Positions 1 to 6,724 of a DNA stretch of 11,981 nt are shown here, in pieces. The position numbers and the translations under genes are program-made. Source of the DNA: Balneolia bacterium. GTDB lineage: Bacteria; Bacteroidota; Rhodothermia; Balneolales; Cyclonatronaceae. A model generated the notes under the pieces. It made no database searches. It was not told the origin of the DNA and was given only the letters and a program-made list of their open reading frames with translations. The stretch spans positions 1 through 11,981 of the forward strand of contig PXDL01000525.1 of assembly GCA_003566395.1 (NCBI GenBank), written 5' to 3'. Each line of letters opens with the position of its first letter. The stretch's first letter is position 1.

Positions 1-410
1 GTGGCGCTGACCCGTGAACCGTAGGTGTGCATGGCATAAATATATGGTTCTGCCGGGTAATCGGGGTGCCGCGCAAGCCCCATCAGCCCGCCTTCACCGG
101 CCGAATGGATATCTTCGCTCATGAACCAGAGAGCCGGCTGAAGCTGCCCGTTTTCAATTAGCCGGATACGTCCTGGACGCTCACTCACCAGAGCGCGCTC
201 ATCATCCAGAAAAACCAGCGACCAGGGAATTTCAAGTTCATCCACCCAGATTTCAAGGGTGATGGCGTGGTCGGTTGCCGGTTCCGGAACATAGCGGTCC
301 TCAACATCCTGAGGAATTTCGCCGGTGCGAATATCCTGAAAAAAAATGCACGAGCTGAGCAAGAACAGCACACCCAATCCAAAACCCGCAACTATACTTT
401 TGAAAGCCAT
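1..410 (-). CDS. PQQ-dependent aldose (glucose/sorbosone-type) sugar dehydrogenase, lipoprotein, N-terminal part
   Basis: Partial gene: ATG at 410-408, with the frame running off the left edge after 136 codons. The protein begins with a short basic-hydrophobic signal and a lipobox L-S-S-C with Cys21 as the lipidation site, so it should be anchored in a membrane facing the periplasm. After a linker it enters the first blades of the soluble-GDH/YliI-type beta-propeller: the stretch around IPWSLVFLDDERALVSERPG (about residues 58-77), then GEGGLMGLARHPDY and a YIYAMHTY strand, all characteristic of the GSDH family (PF07995). Family members oxidise aldose sugars with PQQ and Ca2+ in the periplasm. 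The catalytic His and the PQQ-binding residues lie outside the window, so activity cannot be judged. About 370 bp of gene-free DNA lies upstream, so it is probably transcribed on its own. The family call rests on the N-terminal propeller motifs only. Confidence 0.85.
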   Translation of the reverse strand, partial: MAFKSIVAGFGLGVLFLLSSCIFFQDIRTGEIPQDVEDRYVPEPATDHAITLEIWVDELEIPWSLVFLDDERALVSERPGRIRLIENGQLQPALWFMSEDIHSAGEGGLMGLARHPDYPAEPYIYAMHTYGSRVSA

Positions 411-784
411 AATACTTTTTTAATGAATGATGATGGAGCCGCCAGGCATTAAACTCAAAAAACAGCTTGCAGCCTTGACCGTTCCGAAGGTAACACTTTT
501 TATGTGTTTAGGATGGAGATTAAAGGGAAATTCAGAATTCAGAATGGAAGAATTAAGATTCGTATCGAGGTGAAGGGCTGCGTAGCGCTATCAGAATAGT
601 GTGGTATAAAATGCCACTTCGTTACTCGCTTAGGGTCATTTCGACTACGCGCCACCAAGGAGACTGAAGCCAATACAGGAGCTACTCCGGCGCACACGGA
701 GAAATCTCCTATGCTGGGTAGGACGGGTTTAGCACAGATTTTCGCAGATTGAAAGCACCCCAAAAAAAAGTCGGAAAGGAAAAA
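411..784. other. Gene-free intergenic stretch upstream of the sugar dehydrogenase
   Basis: No credible gene on either strand. It must hold the promoter of the sugar dehydrogenase, but I see no convincing promoter box. It contains several small hairpins: AACAC/GTGTT at 492-508; GTGGTAT/ATGCCAC around an AAA loop at 601-617 (one wobble pair); GGAG/CTCC at 678-688; and GGAGA/TCTCC at 698-709. An A8 run lies at 762-769. A 74-codon minus-strand open frame at 539-763 is rejected as repeat-derived. Confidence 0.7.
529..751. repeat. Candidate dispersed intergenic repeat mosaic
   Basis: Three segments look like intergenic sequence families that recur in Bacteroidota-type genomes: a GAATTC-centred 'attcagaattcagaat' tract (about 529-557), a 'gtcatttcgac...ggagaaatctcct' block (about 633-712) with the self-complementary core GGAGAAATCTCC, and an 'agcacagattttcgcagatt' block (731-750). 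Only one copy of each is in the window, so the repeat status is inferred from resemblance and not shown here. Small stem-loops within the block fit a REP-like element. No transposase, terminal inverted repeat or target duplication is visible. Confidence 0.4.
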
Positions 785-797
785 CTACCGGCCGGTA
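781..797 (-). terminator. Possible terminator at the end of the 129-residue lipoprotein gene
   Basis: A perfect 12-bp palindrome TACCGGCCGGTA (786-797) spans the last sense codons and the stop codon of the lipoprotein gene, and on the minus strand it is followed at once by a T run (784-780). The palindrome has no natural loop, so the usable stem is short. This is a weak candidate for rho-independent termination. Confidence 0.25.
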
Positions 798-1174
798 CCG
801 ATCGAAATGGTTGTATCTAACGGCGCTTCGTTAAATCTCCAAAAACTGAATGTGTACGTGCTTTCCGTCGGAATATTCACGATAACTTTTGACTTGAGAG
901 AACTCATGACAGGTAAGCTTGGCTCTGAGGGTCTTTTGCCCATCAATTTTATAAAGTACGTACTGCCTGAAGACTTTATAACCGGGTTAACAGTTTCCCA
1001 ACCTGAACTTGGCACACTCGCAATCAGATCAAAGGTTACACTATTCTGATTGATCTCTATGTCTTCTACTAGGGCAGTGGAAATCGGCCAAATGTCATCT
1101 TCCGCTGATAAGTTATTTGTGCATGAGTTTAGCAGCAAGGAAGAAAGAAAGAGAAGTGCAGATAATTTATTCAC
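785..1174 (-). CDS. Small hypothetical lipoprotein (129 aa)
   Basis: Function not recognised. Start is GTG (1174-1172); I prefer it because the signal peptide begins right there (MNKLSALLFLSSLLLNSC) and no in-frame ATG gives an intact signal. Lipobox L15-N-S-C18 predicts lipidation at Cys18, so the mature protein is about 112 residues and membrane-anchored. The remainder alternates short hydrophobic beta-like segments (VTFDLIASV, TYFIKLMG, SKVIVNIP, YTFSFWRF) with Ser/Thr/Pro turns, which fits a small beta-sandwich domain. There is no Shine-Dalgarno sequence upstream. It lies 52 bp downstream of another small lipoprotein gene in the same direction, so the two may be cotranscribed. By eye its GC content is lower than that of the housekeeping genes in this window, which could reflect transfer or fast evolution. 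Confidence 0.72.
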   Translation of the reverse strand: MNKLSALLFLSSLLLNSCTNNLSAEDDIWPISTALVEDIEINQNSVTFDLIASVPSSGWETVNPVIKSSGSTYFIKLMGKRPSEPSLPVMSSLKSKVIVNIPTESTYTFSFWRFNEAPLDTTISIGTGR

Positions 1175-1226
1175 AGCTAATAAGATTAGGGTATAATTAC
1201 GGCCTTATGGTGCAAAATTTGAAGAC

Positions 1227-1646
1227 TTACTCAAGTTGATTCTCAACAAATTCTATAGTCTCTGAGACTCTTCGTGTTTCTATGAAATTTTCATCATCTG
1301 ATACGACGCTCACAATCGCTCTGTAATATCCCGGCTTTGAGGGTGCTAATAAGAAATCATCAATTTCATATCTGTGTCCGGATTTAATCTCTACGGGAAA
1401 TGCATTTGCACAACCCGTGCCGGTATGCTCGATCCATTCCTCATTTTGCTTTCTTTCAACAACATGCCCACAATGATATCGAATTGATTGATTCGTTTCA
1501 TTTTTGATGACGAGTGTAACCGGGTCATCTATGGATGCAATTTGAGGAAGCAGTTTGATTTCAATCTCACCGGAACCCGGAGAGCTAAGAATGCCGCATG
1601 AAACAATTACCGAGCAAATCACAACTAAAAAAAGAACCTGTTTCAT
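1227..1646 (-). CDS. Small hypothetical lipoprotein with Ig-like beta-sandwich (139 aa)
   Basis: No named family recognised. ATG at 1646-1644, with a weak purine stretch (AAAAGAGA) upstream. The protein has a signal peptide with lipobox I-V-S-C17. The mature part reads as one compact beta-sandwich: VTLVIKNET (about 43-51), a strand ending in Cys59-Gly-His, an acidic turn with Trp71, Cys79, then EIKSGHRYEIDDFLL and a closing GYYRAIVSVV strand. Cys59 and Cys79 are the only cysteines after the lipidated one and could form a disulfide in the periplasm. The layout resembles small bacterial Ig-like lipoproteins in which the domain opens with a 'V-x-L-x-[VI]-x-N' strand and ends in 'G-x-Y-x-x-x'; this is fold-level inference. 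A second small lipoprotein gene follows after 52 bp. Confidence 0.72.
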   Translation of the reverse strand: MKQVLFLVVICSVIVSCGILSSPGSGEIEIKLLPQIASIDDPVTLVIKNETNQSIRYHCGHVVERKQNEEWIEHTGTGCANAFPVEIKSGHRYEIDDFLLAPSKPGYYRAIVSVVSDDENFIETRRVSETIEFVENQLE

Positions 1647-2035
1647 GTATAATCTCTTTTATAGAGTTTGATATTGAAAAAGCTGAACCCGAATTAGGAA
1701 AACAGCATTATGGACCCGTAGCTAATCCGAGGAAATACGTCCTGTGAACTCCTTTTATCTCATTTTTGTGACAAGGCGTAAGAAGTGCAAAAGATCGGTT
1801 TTGTAATATCGGCATTAGTCGGTACGTATGCGTCAAACGCCGCGTTGCATCACCGATAATTTAAGGCCCGATTTATCGGAGCCATTTGAGAATACCTCCC
1901 CCCCCCGGATATACTTCGTGCCATCGTGGGCTATTCAACGAGTATTCGTTGATCACATTTCTTGAATCATTAACATCCTTGATAATGGACGCATTTAAAT
2001 TCCTTAAACGGACATTATAAATCGAGCTCAGGTTT
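1647..2035. other. Gene-free intergenic stretch with hairpins and a C9 run
   Basis: I find no credible gene here. Structural elements seen: a 7-bp stem with a 4-nt loop, TCAACGA-GTAT-TCGTTGA (1935-1952); a 7-bp stem CCGATAA/TTATCGG around 13 nt (1853-1879), whose right half can also fold by itself as CCGAT-AA-ATCGG on the minus strand; and a run of nine C at 1898-1906. The promoter of the lipoprotein gene at 1646 should lie in the left end of this stretch. A plus-strand open frame without a good start (about 1865-2020) is too short and start-poor to call. Confidence 0.65.
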
Positions 2036-2212
2036 TTATGGTGAAGGAGTCAACTTAAACTCATCCGGCTGAAGAAACTCAAGGCGCTGGAAACGTGGCA
2101 TGAAAAAGCCGTTCCACTCCTGCTGAAAGGTGAGTAATTCATCATCAAGAGAACGGAGACTACGGGCATCGGTTCCGGCCAGGATTGCAATGGACACATT
2201 TCTTTGGCTCAT
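2036..2212 (-). CDS. Small hypothetical protein (58 aa)
   Basis: ATG at 2212-2210, TAA at 2038-2036. The frame is open for a further 18 codons above this ATG, back to a TGA, but no other ATG, GTG or TTG occurs there. The product begins MSQRNVSIAILAGTDARS, continues through an acidic helix (LRSLDDELLTFQQEW), and ends with an aromatic/basic segment GFFMPRFQRLEFLQPDEF. It has no signal peptide, no cysteine and no membrane segment. Composition and codon choice look like coding DNA and unlike the random frames nearby. It lies 59 bp downstream of the TPR/periplasmic-binding gene on the same strand and may share its transcript. The SIAILAG opening is loosely like a nucleotidyltransferase first strand, but the signature residues do not line up and the protein is far too short. 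It could be a true small protein or the surviving start of a decayed gene. Confidence 0.45.
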   Translation of the reverse strand: MSQRNVSIAILAGTDARSLRSLDDELLTFQQEWNGFFMPRFQRLEFLQPDEFKLTPSP

Positions 2213-2271
2213 TGGCCTCTGTTTGGTTTTCTGATGATAGTCATCCCTAACCCTCCCCGGAAAATCTCAGC

Positions 2272-4566
2272 TTATCTATCGTTCTCCGGTGGTTCGGTGA
2301 GCTTTTTGAAAACAGCCTCCACATCGCGCAACTCAAGCCTATCGAGAAGCTTAAAAGCCTCTACAGTATCTTCTGAGGCTTCGGTCCGGCCTTCCCGGTA
2401 TATCAGATAGGTTTCCTTAAGGTTGTCGGGGTCATGATCATCGGTCAGGTAGATCAGCAGAGAGAAGGCTTCGGATTGTTTGTCGCGAATGGCGAGTAAG
2501 TCGTAAGGGGGTTCATCGGGCAGGTTTTTGAGCCGGAATCGTCCGTCAACGAACTCGAACAGCATCAGGGCGCCGTTAATCTGGCGTCCCTGGAAACTGA
2601 AACGCTGGGCGAGGCCGTCGAAGGGCTCGTGCGAAAGCAGGGCTTCGCGCATGAAGGCCGGATTTTTGGCCATATCGATCACACTGCTAAGAAAACGGGC
2701 ATTGTCGTAGCCGATGTAGCTGAACATATCAGGGTTGTGTCCGAACGCGGCCCGGTAGTCATCCCTAAAATCCTGTATGCCTGAATCGCTATTATCATGA
2801 TAAAATACTTCCGGATACACCACTCTGAGTCTGCGGGCGGCCTGGCGGTTTAGGTCGGATAATCCGAATGCCTCAGACCCGATAAGCTGAACATCGCTGC
2901 GAAGGGCCAATAGCTGTGTCATCATCAAATCGATGACGGCCGGAGCGCCTTCCCCGGCCACGGGCATGTAGAGCGCGTCTGATTTCACCCAATCTTCGGC
3001 GAATTTTTCTTCATCTTCTTCATCATCGAAATCAATCAGGGAAATATCCCCGGCAAAGTAGTCGGCATATTCACTTATATCAAACCGCCGCGCTTGAAGA
3101 TTTTCATTAAAAAAGTAGGGGATTTCGGCTCCCAGCTCCAGGGCTCGCTCACGAAAAGCGCGGGCATCATCGGCCCCGAGCGAGGTTCGGTCAACAAGTA
3201 CGCTAATCTTCCTGTGGCCGAGATAGTTCACAGCAATTTCCGCCATTATCCTGCCGCGCTCAGCAAAGGTGGGGTTTGCGTGAAATACGAAACGGTTACC
3301 ACGGGTAAGATCCTCCGCATTGGCGAGAGGAGCCAGAACCGGAATCTGGAGGGAGTCGCCCAGCGCAGCCAGAATTAGTGCTTCATTGCTGAAAAGCGGG
3401 CCAAACAGAATATCAGGCTGATGTTTTTCGATAAGCTGAAGGGTGCGTTTTCTGAAATCAGGCTGCAGGTCTTCATCGATTTCATCCACGTACGGTTCCT
3501 GGATTACGGCTTCATTTTCCGGTGCTTCGTACGGGTTATACAAGTTGTATTTCCAATCAACAAGCAGCCGTTCCTCCTCTTCATCCATACCTGTGCCGAG
3601 CGTTACGATTTCGATCTTCGTATCGTTTTGATTCCTGTTGTATTCTTCCACGGCATAGAGAAAACCATAATAAATGGCCCGGCTGACCTCATAGCCGTCA
3701 TGATCACGGTCATCCTGTGGAAGCACGACTCCGATCCGGTAGGTGAATCCGGCAGGCACCCTGTAGGCGGCAATCTTTTCATTGAAAATGTCGGACAGGG
3801 ATGATTGTTGAGCCTGTTCTTCCAGAAGCTCGGGCTTGTCTGCATCGGGCATGGCAAAGGGCGTGAATTCAAGACGGGAGTCAGCTTCAACCTCCTCTTC
3901 GGTATCCTCCATTTCCTGCTGACGCGTTTCATGGAGTTCACGCAGCTCGCGTATTGCATCACGATCGAGCTGCTGCCGTCTTGCGTACCCGAAAAGCTGC
4001 CGGGCTTCATCTGCATTGTGAAGCATGAGGCCGCAGCGAATAACCTCTTGCATAAGGTCTGGTTCGGAAACTGCATTTAATAAGGTAATGCGCTGATCGT
4101 AGGTGAAAAACATGCAGTAATCCGAAAAAAGGCTCTGCGATCGCTCTCTGAGAGACGGATTTTCTGAGCTCCTGAGTTCGTGTAAGAGGCTGAGACCTTC
4201 TGCATATTCCCGCAAGCCGAGATGTATAAGTGAAAGCGTATATCCGGCTTCATTCACCATATCGGGCATGGGCAGGGCACGGGCAAGGTTAAGGACATCT
4301 CTGGCTTCATCATATTTTCCGAGTTTGAAAAGGCTGTTTCCGCGAAGCAGGATAGACTCGGGTACAGACTCGGCAAGGGCAAAAAGGGATTCCGCCTGCG
4401 CAAAATTGAACGAACGGTAGAAGGAGAGCCCTTCTTCAAATAGTCTTTCATCCTGCGGGTCGGGTTCAAGCTGCTGAGCTTTCAGAAGGCTGAACGGCAG
4501 GACTAAAATGAGCAGAAAAAAGAAGCAGGAGAAGCTGCAAAAAGATTTTTTTAGGAAATCAGACAT
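2272..4566 (-). CDS. Exported TPR + periplasmic-binding-fold protein (LpoA-like architecture)
   Basis: 764 residues from ATG at 4566. An N-terminal hydrophobic segment (about residues 11-30, ending SLLKAQQ) fits a cleaved type I signal peptide. There is no lipobox, and the early cysteines (10 and 14) lie within or before the hydrophobic core. Residues about 36-135 are TPR-like helical repeats (e.g. LFEEGLSFYRSFNFAQAESLF; LLRGNSLFKLGKYDEARDVL), followed by more helices to about 225. From 276 (YRIGVVLP) to about 680 it is a type I periplasmic-binding fold of the branched-chain amino-acid receptor/LppC type, with ILFGPLFSNEAL (386-398), IPVLAPLAN (408-416), HRKISVLVDRTSLGADDAR (451-469), the ALYMP strand (531) and SYIGYDNARF (616-625). 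Acidic insertions lie near 328-371 and 511-525. A helical tail of about 80 residues follows. TPR plus this fold is the layout of LpoA, an activator of peptidoglycan synthase PBP1A in gammaproteobacteria; function by homology is uncertain. It lies 107 bp downstream of guaA. Confidence 0.85.
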   Translation of the reverse strand: MSDFLKKSFCSFSCFFFLLILVLPFSLLKAQQLEPDPQDERLFEEGLSFYRSFNFAQAESLFALAESVPESILLRGNSLFKLGKYDEARDVLNLARALPMPDMVNEAGYTLSLIHLGLREYAEGLSLLHELRSSENPSLRERSQSLFSDYCMFFTYDQRITLLNAVSEPDLMQEVIRCGLMLHNADEARQLFGYARRQQLDRDAIRELRELHETRQQEMEDTEEEVEADSRLEFTPFAMPDADKPELLEEQAQQSSLSDIFNEKIAAYRVPAGFTYRIGVVLPQDDRDHDGYEVSRAIYYGFLYAVEEYNRNQNDTKIEIVTLGTGMDEEEERLLVDWKYNLYNPYEAPENEAVIQEPYVDEIDEDLQPDFRKRTLQLIEKHQPDILFGPLFSNEALILAALGDSLQIPVLAPLANAEDLTRGNRFVFHANPTFAERGRIMAEIAVNYLGHRKISVLVDRTSLGADDARAFRERALELGAEIPYFFNENLQARRFDISEYADYFAGDISLIDFDDEEDEEKFAEDWVKSDALYMPVAGEGAPAVIDLMMTQLLALRSDVQLIGSEAFGLSDLNRQAARRLRVVYPEVFYHDNSDSGIQDFRDDYRAAFGHNPDMFSYIGYDNARFLSSVIDMAKNPAFMREALLSHEPFDGLAQRFSFQGRQINGALMLFEFVDGRFRLKNLPDEPPYDLLAIRDKQSEAFSLLIYLTDDHDPDNLKETYLIYREGRTEASEDTVEAFKLLDRLELRDVEAVFKKLTEPPENDR

Positions 4567-4673
4567 TCCGAAATAGGTTGAACGTAACGATCGGTGGAGG
4601 TAATGAAAACGCGGAAATGCCGGTTAGACATATATCGATGATTTACCGGTTAAAGATAGCTATTCCAGCAGCA

Positions 4674-6224
4674 CTATTCCCATTCTATAGTTGCAGGAGG
4701 TTTCGAGCTGATATCATAGACTACACGGTTTATACCCTGCACCTGATTAATTATGGTATTTGATATCTCCGAGAGAAAATCGTAAGGCAGGTGCGCCCAG
4801 TCGGCGGTCATGCCGTCCACGCTGGTGACCGCCCGCAGCGCTATCGTGTACTCGTAGGTTCGCTCATCTCCCATTACGCCCACACTTTGAACTGGTAGTA
4901 AAACCGCGAGGGCCTGCCACACATTATCATACAGATTGTGTTCACGCAGCCCTTGTATGAAAATAGCATCGGCTTCGCGAAGCAAATCCAGCTTTTCTTC
5001 ACTCAGGGGGCCAAGAACGCGTATCCCGAGACCGGGACCCGGAAAGGGATGTCTGCCGATAAACGACTCCGGGATACCGAGGGTGCGGCCTACGGTTCGG
5101 ACTTCATCCTTGAAAAGCTCGCGCATGGGTTCCACCAGACGCAGGTTCATTTTTTCGGGGAGGCCGCCGACGTTGTGGTGCGATTTGATGGTTGCCGACG
5201 GACCTTTGAAACTTACGCTTTCAATCACGTCGGGGTAGAGTGTACCCTGGGCCAGAAAGCGGAAAGAAGAATCGTGGGCTACGGCCTCGTCAAAAACATC
5301 GATAAAGGAATTCCCGATAATTTTGCGTTTTTGCTCGGGATCGCTGATGCCGTGGAGGCGTTTCATGAAAAGTTCGCGCCGGTCGAGCCCCTTAACCGGT
5401 AATTTCAGTACGGAGCGGTACATGTGAAGCACATCCTCAAACTCACCTTTTCGCAACAGGCCGTTATCCACGAACACACACATCAACTGATCGCCTATGG
5501 CATCGTGGATGAGTTTTGCAGTAACGGTGGAGTCAACTCCTCCGGAAAGAGCGCAAATAACTTTGCCGTCACCGACAGTCTCTTTTATACGCTGGGTTGA
5601 TTCTTCGATGAAGGAAGCCGGGGTCCAGTCTCCGGTAAGTCCGCAAATCTCGTAGGCAAAATTAGCCAGAAGCGTGCGTCCGCATTCGGTATGGACAACT
5701 TCAGGATGAAACTGAACGCCAAATATCGGTTTGCTTTTGTGCTGTACAGCCGCAACAGGAGCGTTCTCGGTGCGGGCGGTAATTTCAAACGAGTCGGGAA
5801 GTTCTTTCAGCTTGTCGGAGTGGCTCATCCAAACCTGGGACTGCTGCTGAACTTTGTGAAACAGGCGGCCGGGTTTATCAAGGATGAGGCCGGCCCGACC
5901 AAACTCACGTCTGGGAGAACGGGCAACACTTCCCGGTTTATAGTGGTTCGCGATGGCCTGAAGCCCGTAACAGATCCCCAAAACAGGAACGCCTGATTCT
6001 ATCCATGAAGGATCGAGCCGTGGAGCTCCGGGGTCGTTTACGCTCAGCGGTCCGCCCGATAAAACGATACCCAAAGGCGGGTGCGATTTGAACGAGTCGG
6101 GCGCGGCGTTGAACGGGTGAATTTCACAATACACCTTAAGTTCACGAAGCCTGCGGGCGATTAGCTGCGTGTACTGCGATCCGAAATCGAGAATGAGAAT
6201 CCAGTCGTGCTGCTGCTGAATCAT
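4674..6224 (-). CDS. guaA: GMP synthase (glutamine-hydrolysing)
   Basis: Catalyses XMP + ATP + glutamine to GMP in the last step of guanine nucleotide synthesis, in the cytoplasm. I start it at ATG 6224-6222 (516 aa, normal for the family); the open frame extends to a TTG at 6272, but those 16 codons are low-complexity and run into a terminator hairpin. Class I glutamine amidotransferase domain: DFGSQYTQLIARR (13-25), oxyanion strand LSGGP (55-59), nucleophile Cys85 in GICYGLQ, and the His173/Glu175 pair in FHPEVVH. ATP-pyrophosphatase domain: P-loop ALSGGVDSTV (225-234) and FVDNGLLRKGE. C-terminal dimerisation domain with HPFPGPGLGIR and the hallmark terminus PATIEWE. All expected catalytic residues are present. 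It sits downstream of the efp-acc-gcvH operon but is separated from it by two terminators, so it should have its own promoter in the short 6225-6270 leader or be expressed by read-through. Confidence 0.98.
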   Translation of the reverse strand: MIQQQHDWILILDFGSQYTQLIARRLRELKVYCEIHPFNAAPDSFKSHPPLGIVLSGGPLSVNDPGAPRLDPSWIESGVPVLGICYGLQAIANHYKPGSVARSPRREFGRAGLILDKPGRLFHKVQQQSQVWMSHSDKLKELPDSFEITARTENAPVAAVQHKSKPIFGVQFHPEVVHTECGRTLLANFAYEICGLTGDWTPASFIEESTQRIKETVGDGKVICALSGGVDSTVTAKLIHDAIGDQLMCVFVDNGLLRKGEFEDVLHMYRSVLKLPVKGLDRRELFMKRLHGISDPEQKRKIIGNSFIDVFDEAVAHDSSFRFLAQGTLYPDVIESVSFKGPSATIKSHHNVGGLPEKMNLRLVEPMRELFKDEVRTVGRTLGIPESFIGRHPFPGPGLGIRVLGPLSEEKLDLLREADAIFIQGLREHNLYDNVWQALAVLLPVQSVGVMGDERTYEYTIALRAVTSVDGMTADWAHLPYDFLSEISNTIINQVQGINRVVYDISSKPPATIEWE

Positions 6225-6270
6225 AGAAATGCGGACGTAAGAATAACGAGGAGAGGGGGAGACATACAGC

Positions 6271-6299
6271 AAAACCCCGCAGAATCAGTGCGGGGTTTT
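6271..6299. terminator. Perfect 10-bp terminator hairpin, likely bidirectional
   Basis: AAAACCCCGC (6271-6280), 9-nt loop, then GCGGGGTTTT (6290-6299): a perfect inverted repeat whose GC-rich core is flanked by A4/T4, so it can terminate in either direction. On the minus strand it is the second terminator after gcvH and lies only 46 nt upstream of the guaA start. Confidence 0.85.
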
Positions 6300-6315
6300 A
6301 CCGGTTATATCCAAT

Positions 6316-6343
6316 AAAAAAAACGCCGGATGTGCTATCCGAC
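6316..6343 (-). terminator. Rho-independent terminator overlapping the gcvH stop codon
   Basis: On the minus strand GTCGGAT (6343-6337), a 5-nt loop and ATCCGGC (6331-6325) form a 7-bp stem with one wobble pair. One G (6324) and eight T (6323-6316) follow. The left arm includes the last two sense codons and the first base of the TAG stop of gcvH. This is a textbook intrinsic terminator for the efp-accB-accC-gcvH transcript. Confidence 0.85.
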
Positions 6344-6715
6344 AAGATCTTTGTAGGTGTCGGCATCCATCAAAGCATCGACTTCAGAGGGATCGCTGAT
6401 TTTGATTTTAATCAGCCATCCTTTGCCGTAAGGGTCTTCATTTACGGTTTCAGGCTCGTCGGCAAGCGTTTCGTTAAGCTCAATTACTTCACCGGAAATC
6501 GGCATAAAGAGATCGGAAACCGTTTTAACGGCTTCGATGGTGCCGAAAACATCTTCCTGATTGTAGCTTTCGCCGGCTTCGTTCAGCTCAACAAAAACGA
6601 TATCGCCGAGTTCGCTTTGGGCAAATTCAGTGATGCCGACCGTAGCGGTGCCGTCGCCGTTGTCTTTGAGCCATTCGTGCTCTTTGGTGTATTTCAGGTC
6701 GTCGGGAAATTTCAT
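6335..6715 (-). CDS. gcvH: Glycine cleavage system H protein (lipoyl carrier)
   Basis: 126 residues, the normal size for GcvH. It is the lipoylated shuttle protein of the glycine cleavage complex, carrying the aminomethyl group between the P, T and L proteins; GcvH also serves as a lipoyl donor in some bacteria. Family features: N-terminal YTKEHEW (9-15), VGITEFAQSELGDIVFVELNEAG (26-48), the lipoyl hairpin EAVKTVSDLFMPISGEV with acceptor Lys64, and the C-terminal NEDPYGKGWLIKIK. It is the last gene of the operon, 9 bp after accC, and its stop codon lies in the terminator stem. No gcvT or gcvP is in the window, so it is separated from its usual partners; linkage to the biotin-dependent carboxylase subunits is the odd point. 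No clear Shine-Dalgarno sequence precedes it, which suggests translational coupling to accC. Confidence 0.97.
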   Translation of the reverse strand: MKFPDDLKYTKEHEWLKDNGDGTATVGITEFAQSELGDIVFVELNEAGESYNQEDVFGTIEAVKTVSDLFMPISGEVIELNETLADEPETVNEDPYGKGWLIKIKISDPSEVDALMDADTYKDLVG

Positions 6716-6724
6716 CGGACGAAA

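Noticed and set aside
185..391. 68-codon minus-strand open frame
   Set aside because: Overlaps the sugar dehydrogenase N-terminus in another frame; the lipobox and propeller motifs are in the other frame.
539..763. 74-codon minus-strand open frame upstream of the sugar dehydrogenase
   Set aside because: It falls inside the repeat-like block and its translation is basic and patternless (e.g. ARSRNDPKRVTK), typical of spurious frames in intergenic repeats.
807..1049. 80-codon plus-strand open frame
   Set aside because: Entirely antisense to the 129-residue lipoprotein gene, which has a clear signal peptide and lipobox.
1865..2020. Plus-strand open frame ending with MDAFKFLKRTL
   Set aside because: No good start codon before position 1985, passes through the C9 run, and the last ATG leaves only 11 codons; could be a relic but cannot be supported.
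3421..3804. 127-codon plus-strand open frame and the 157-codon minus-strand frame at 3603-4076
   Set aside because: Both lie within the 764-codon gene in other frames; only that gene shows a signal peptide and consistent domains.
6225..6272. Longer guaA start at TTG 6272
   Set aside because: Adds 16 residues unlike any GMP synthase and would begin inside the terminator hairpin; the ATG at 6224 gives the usual N-terminus.
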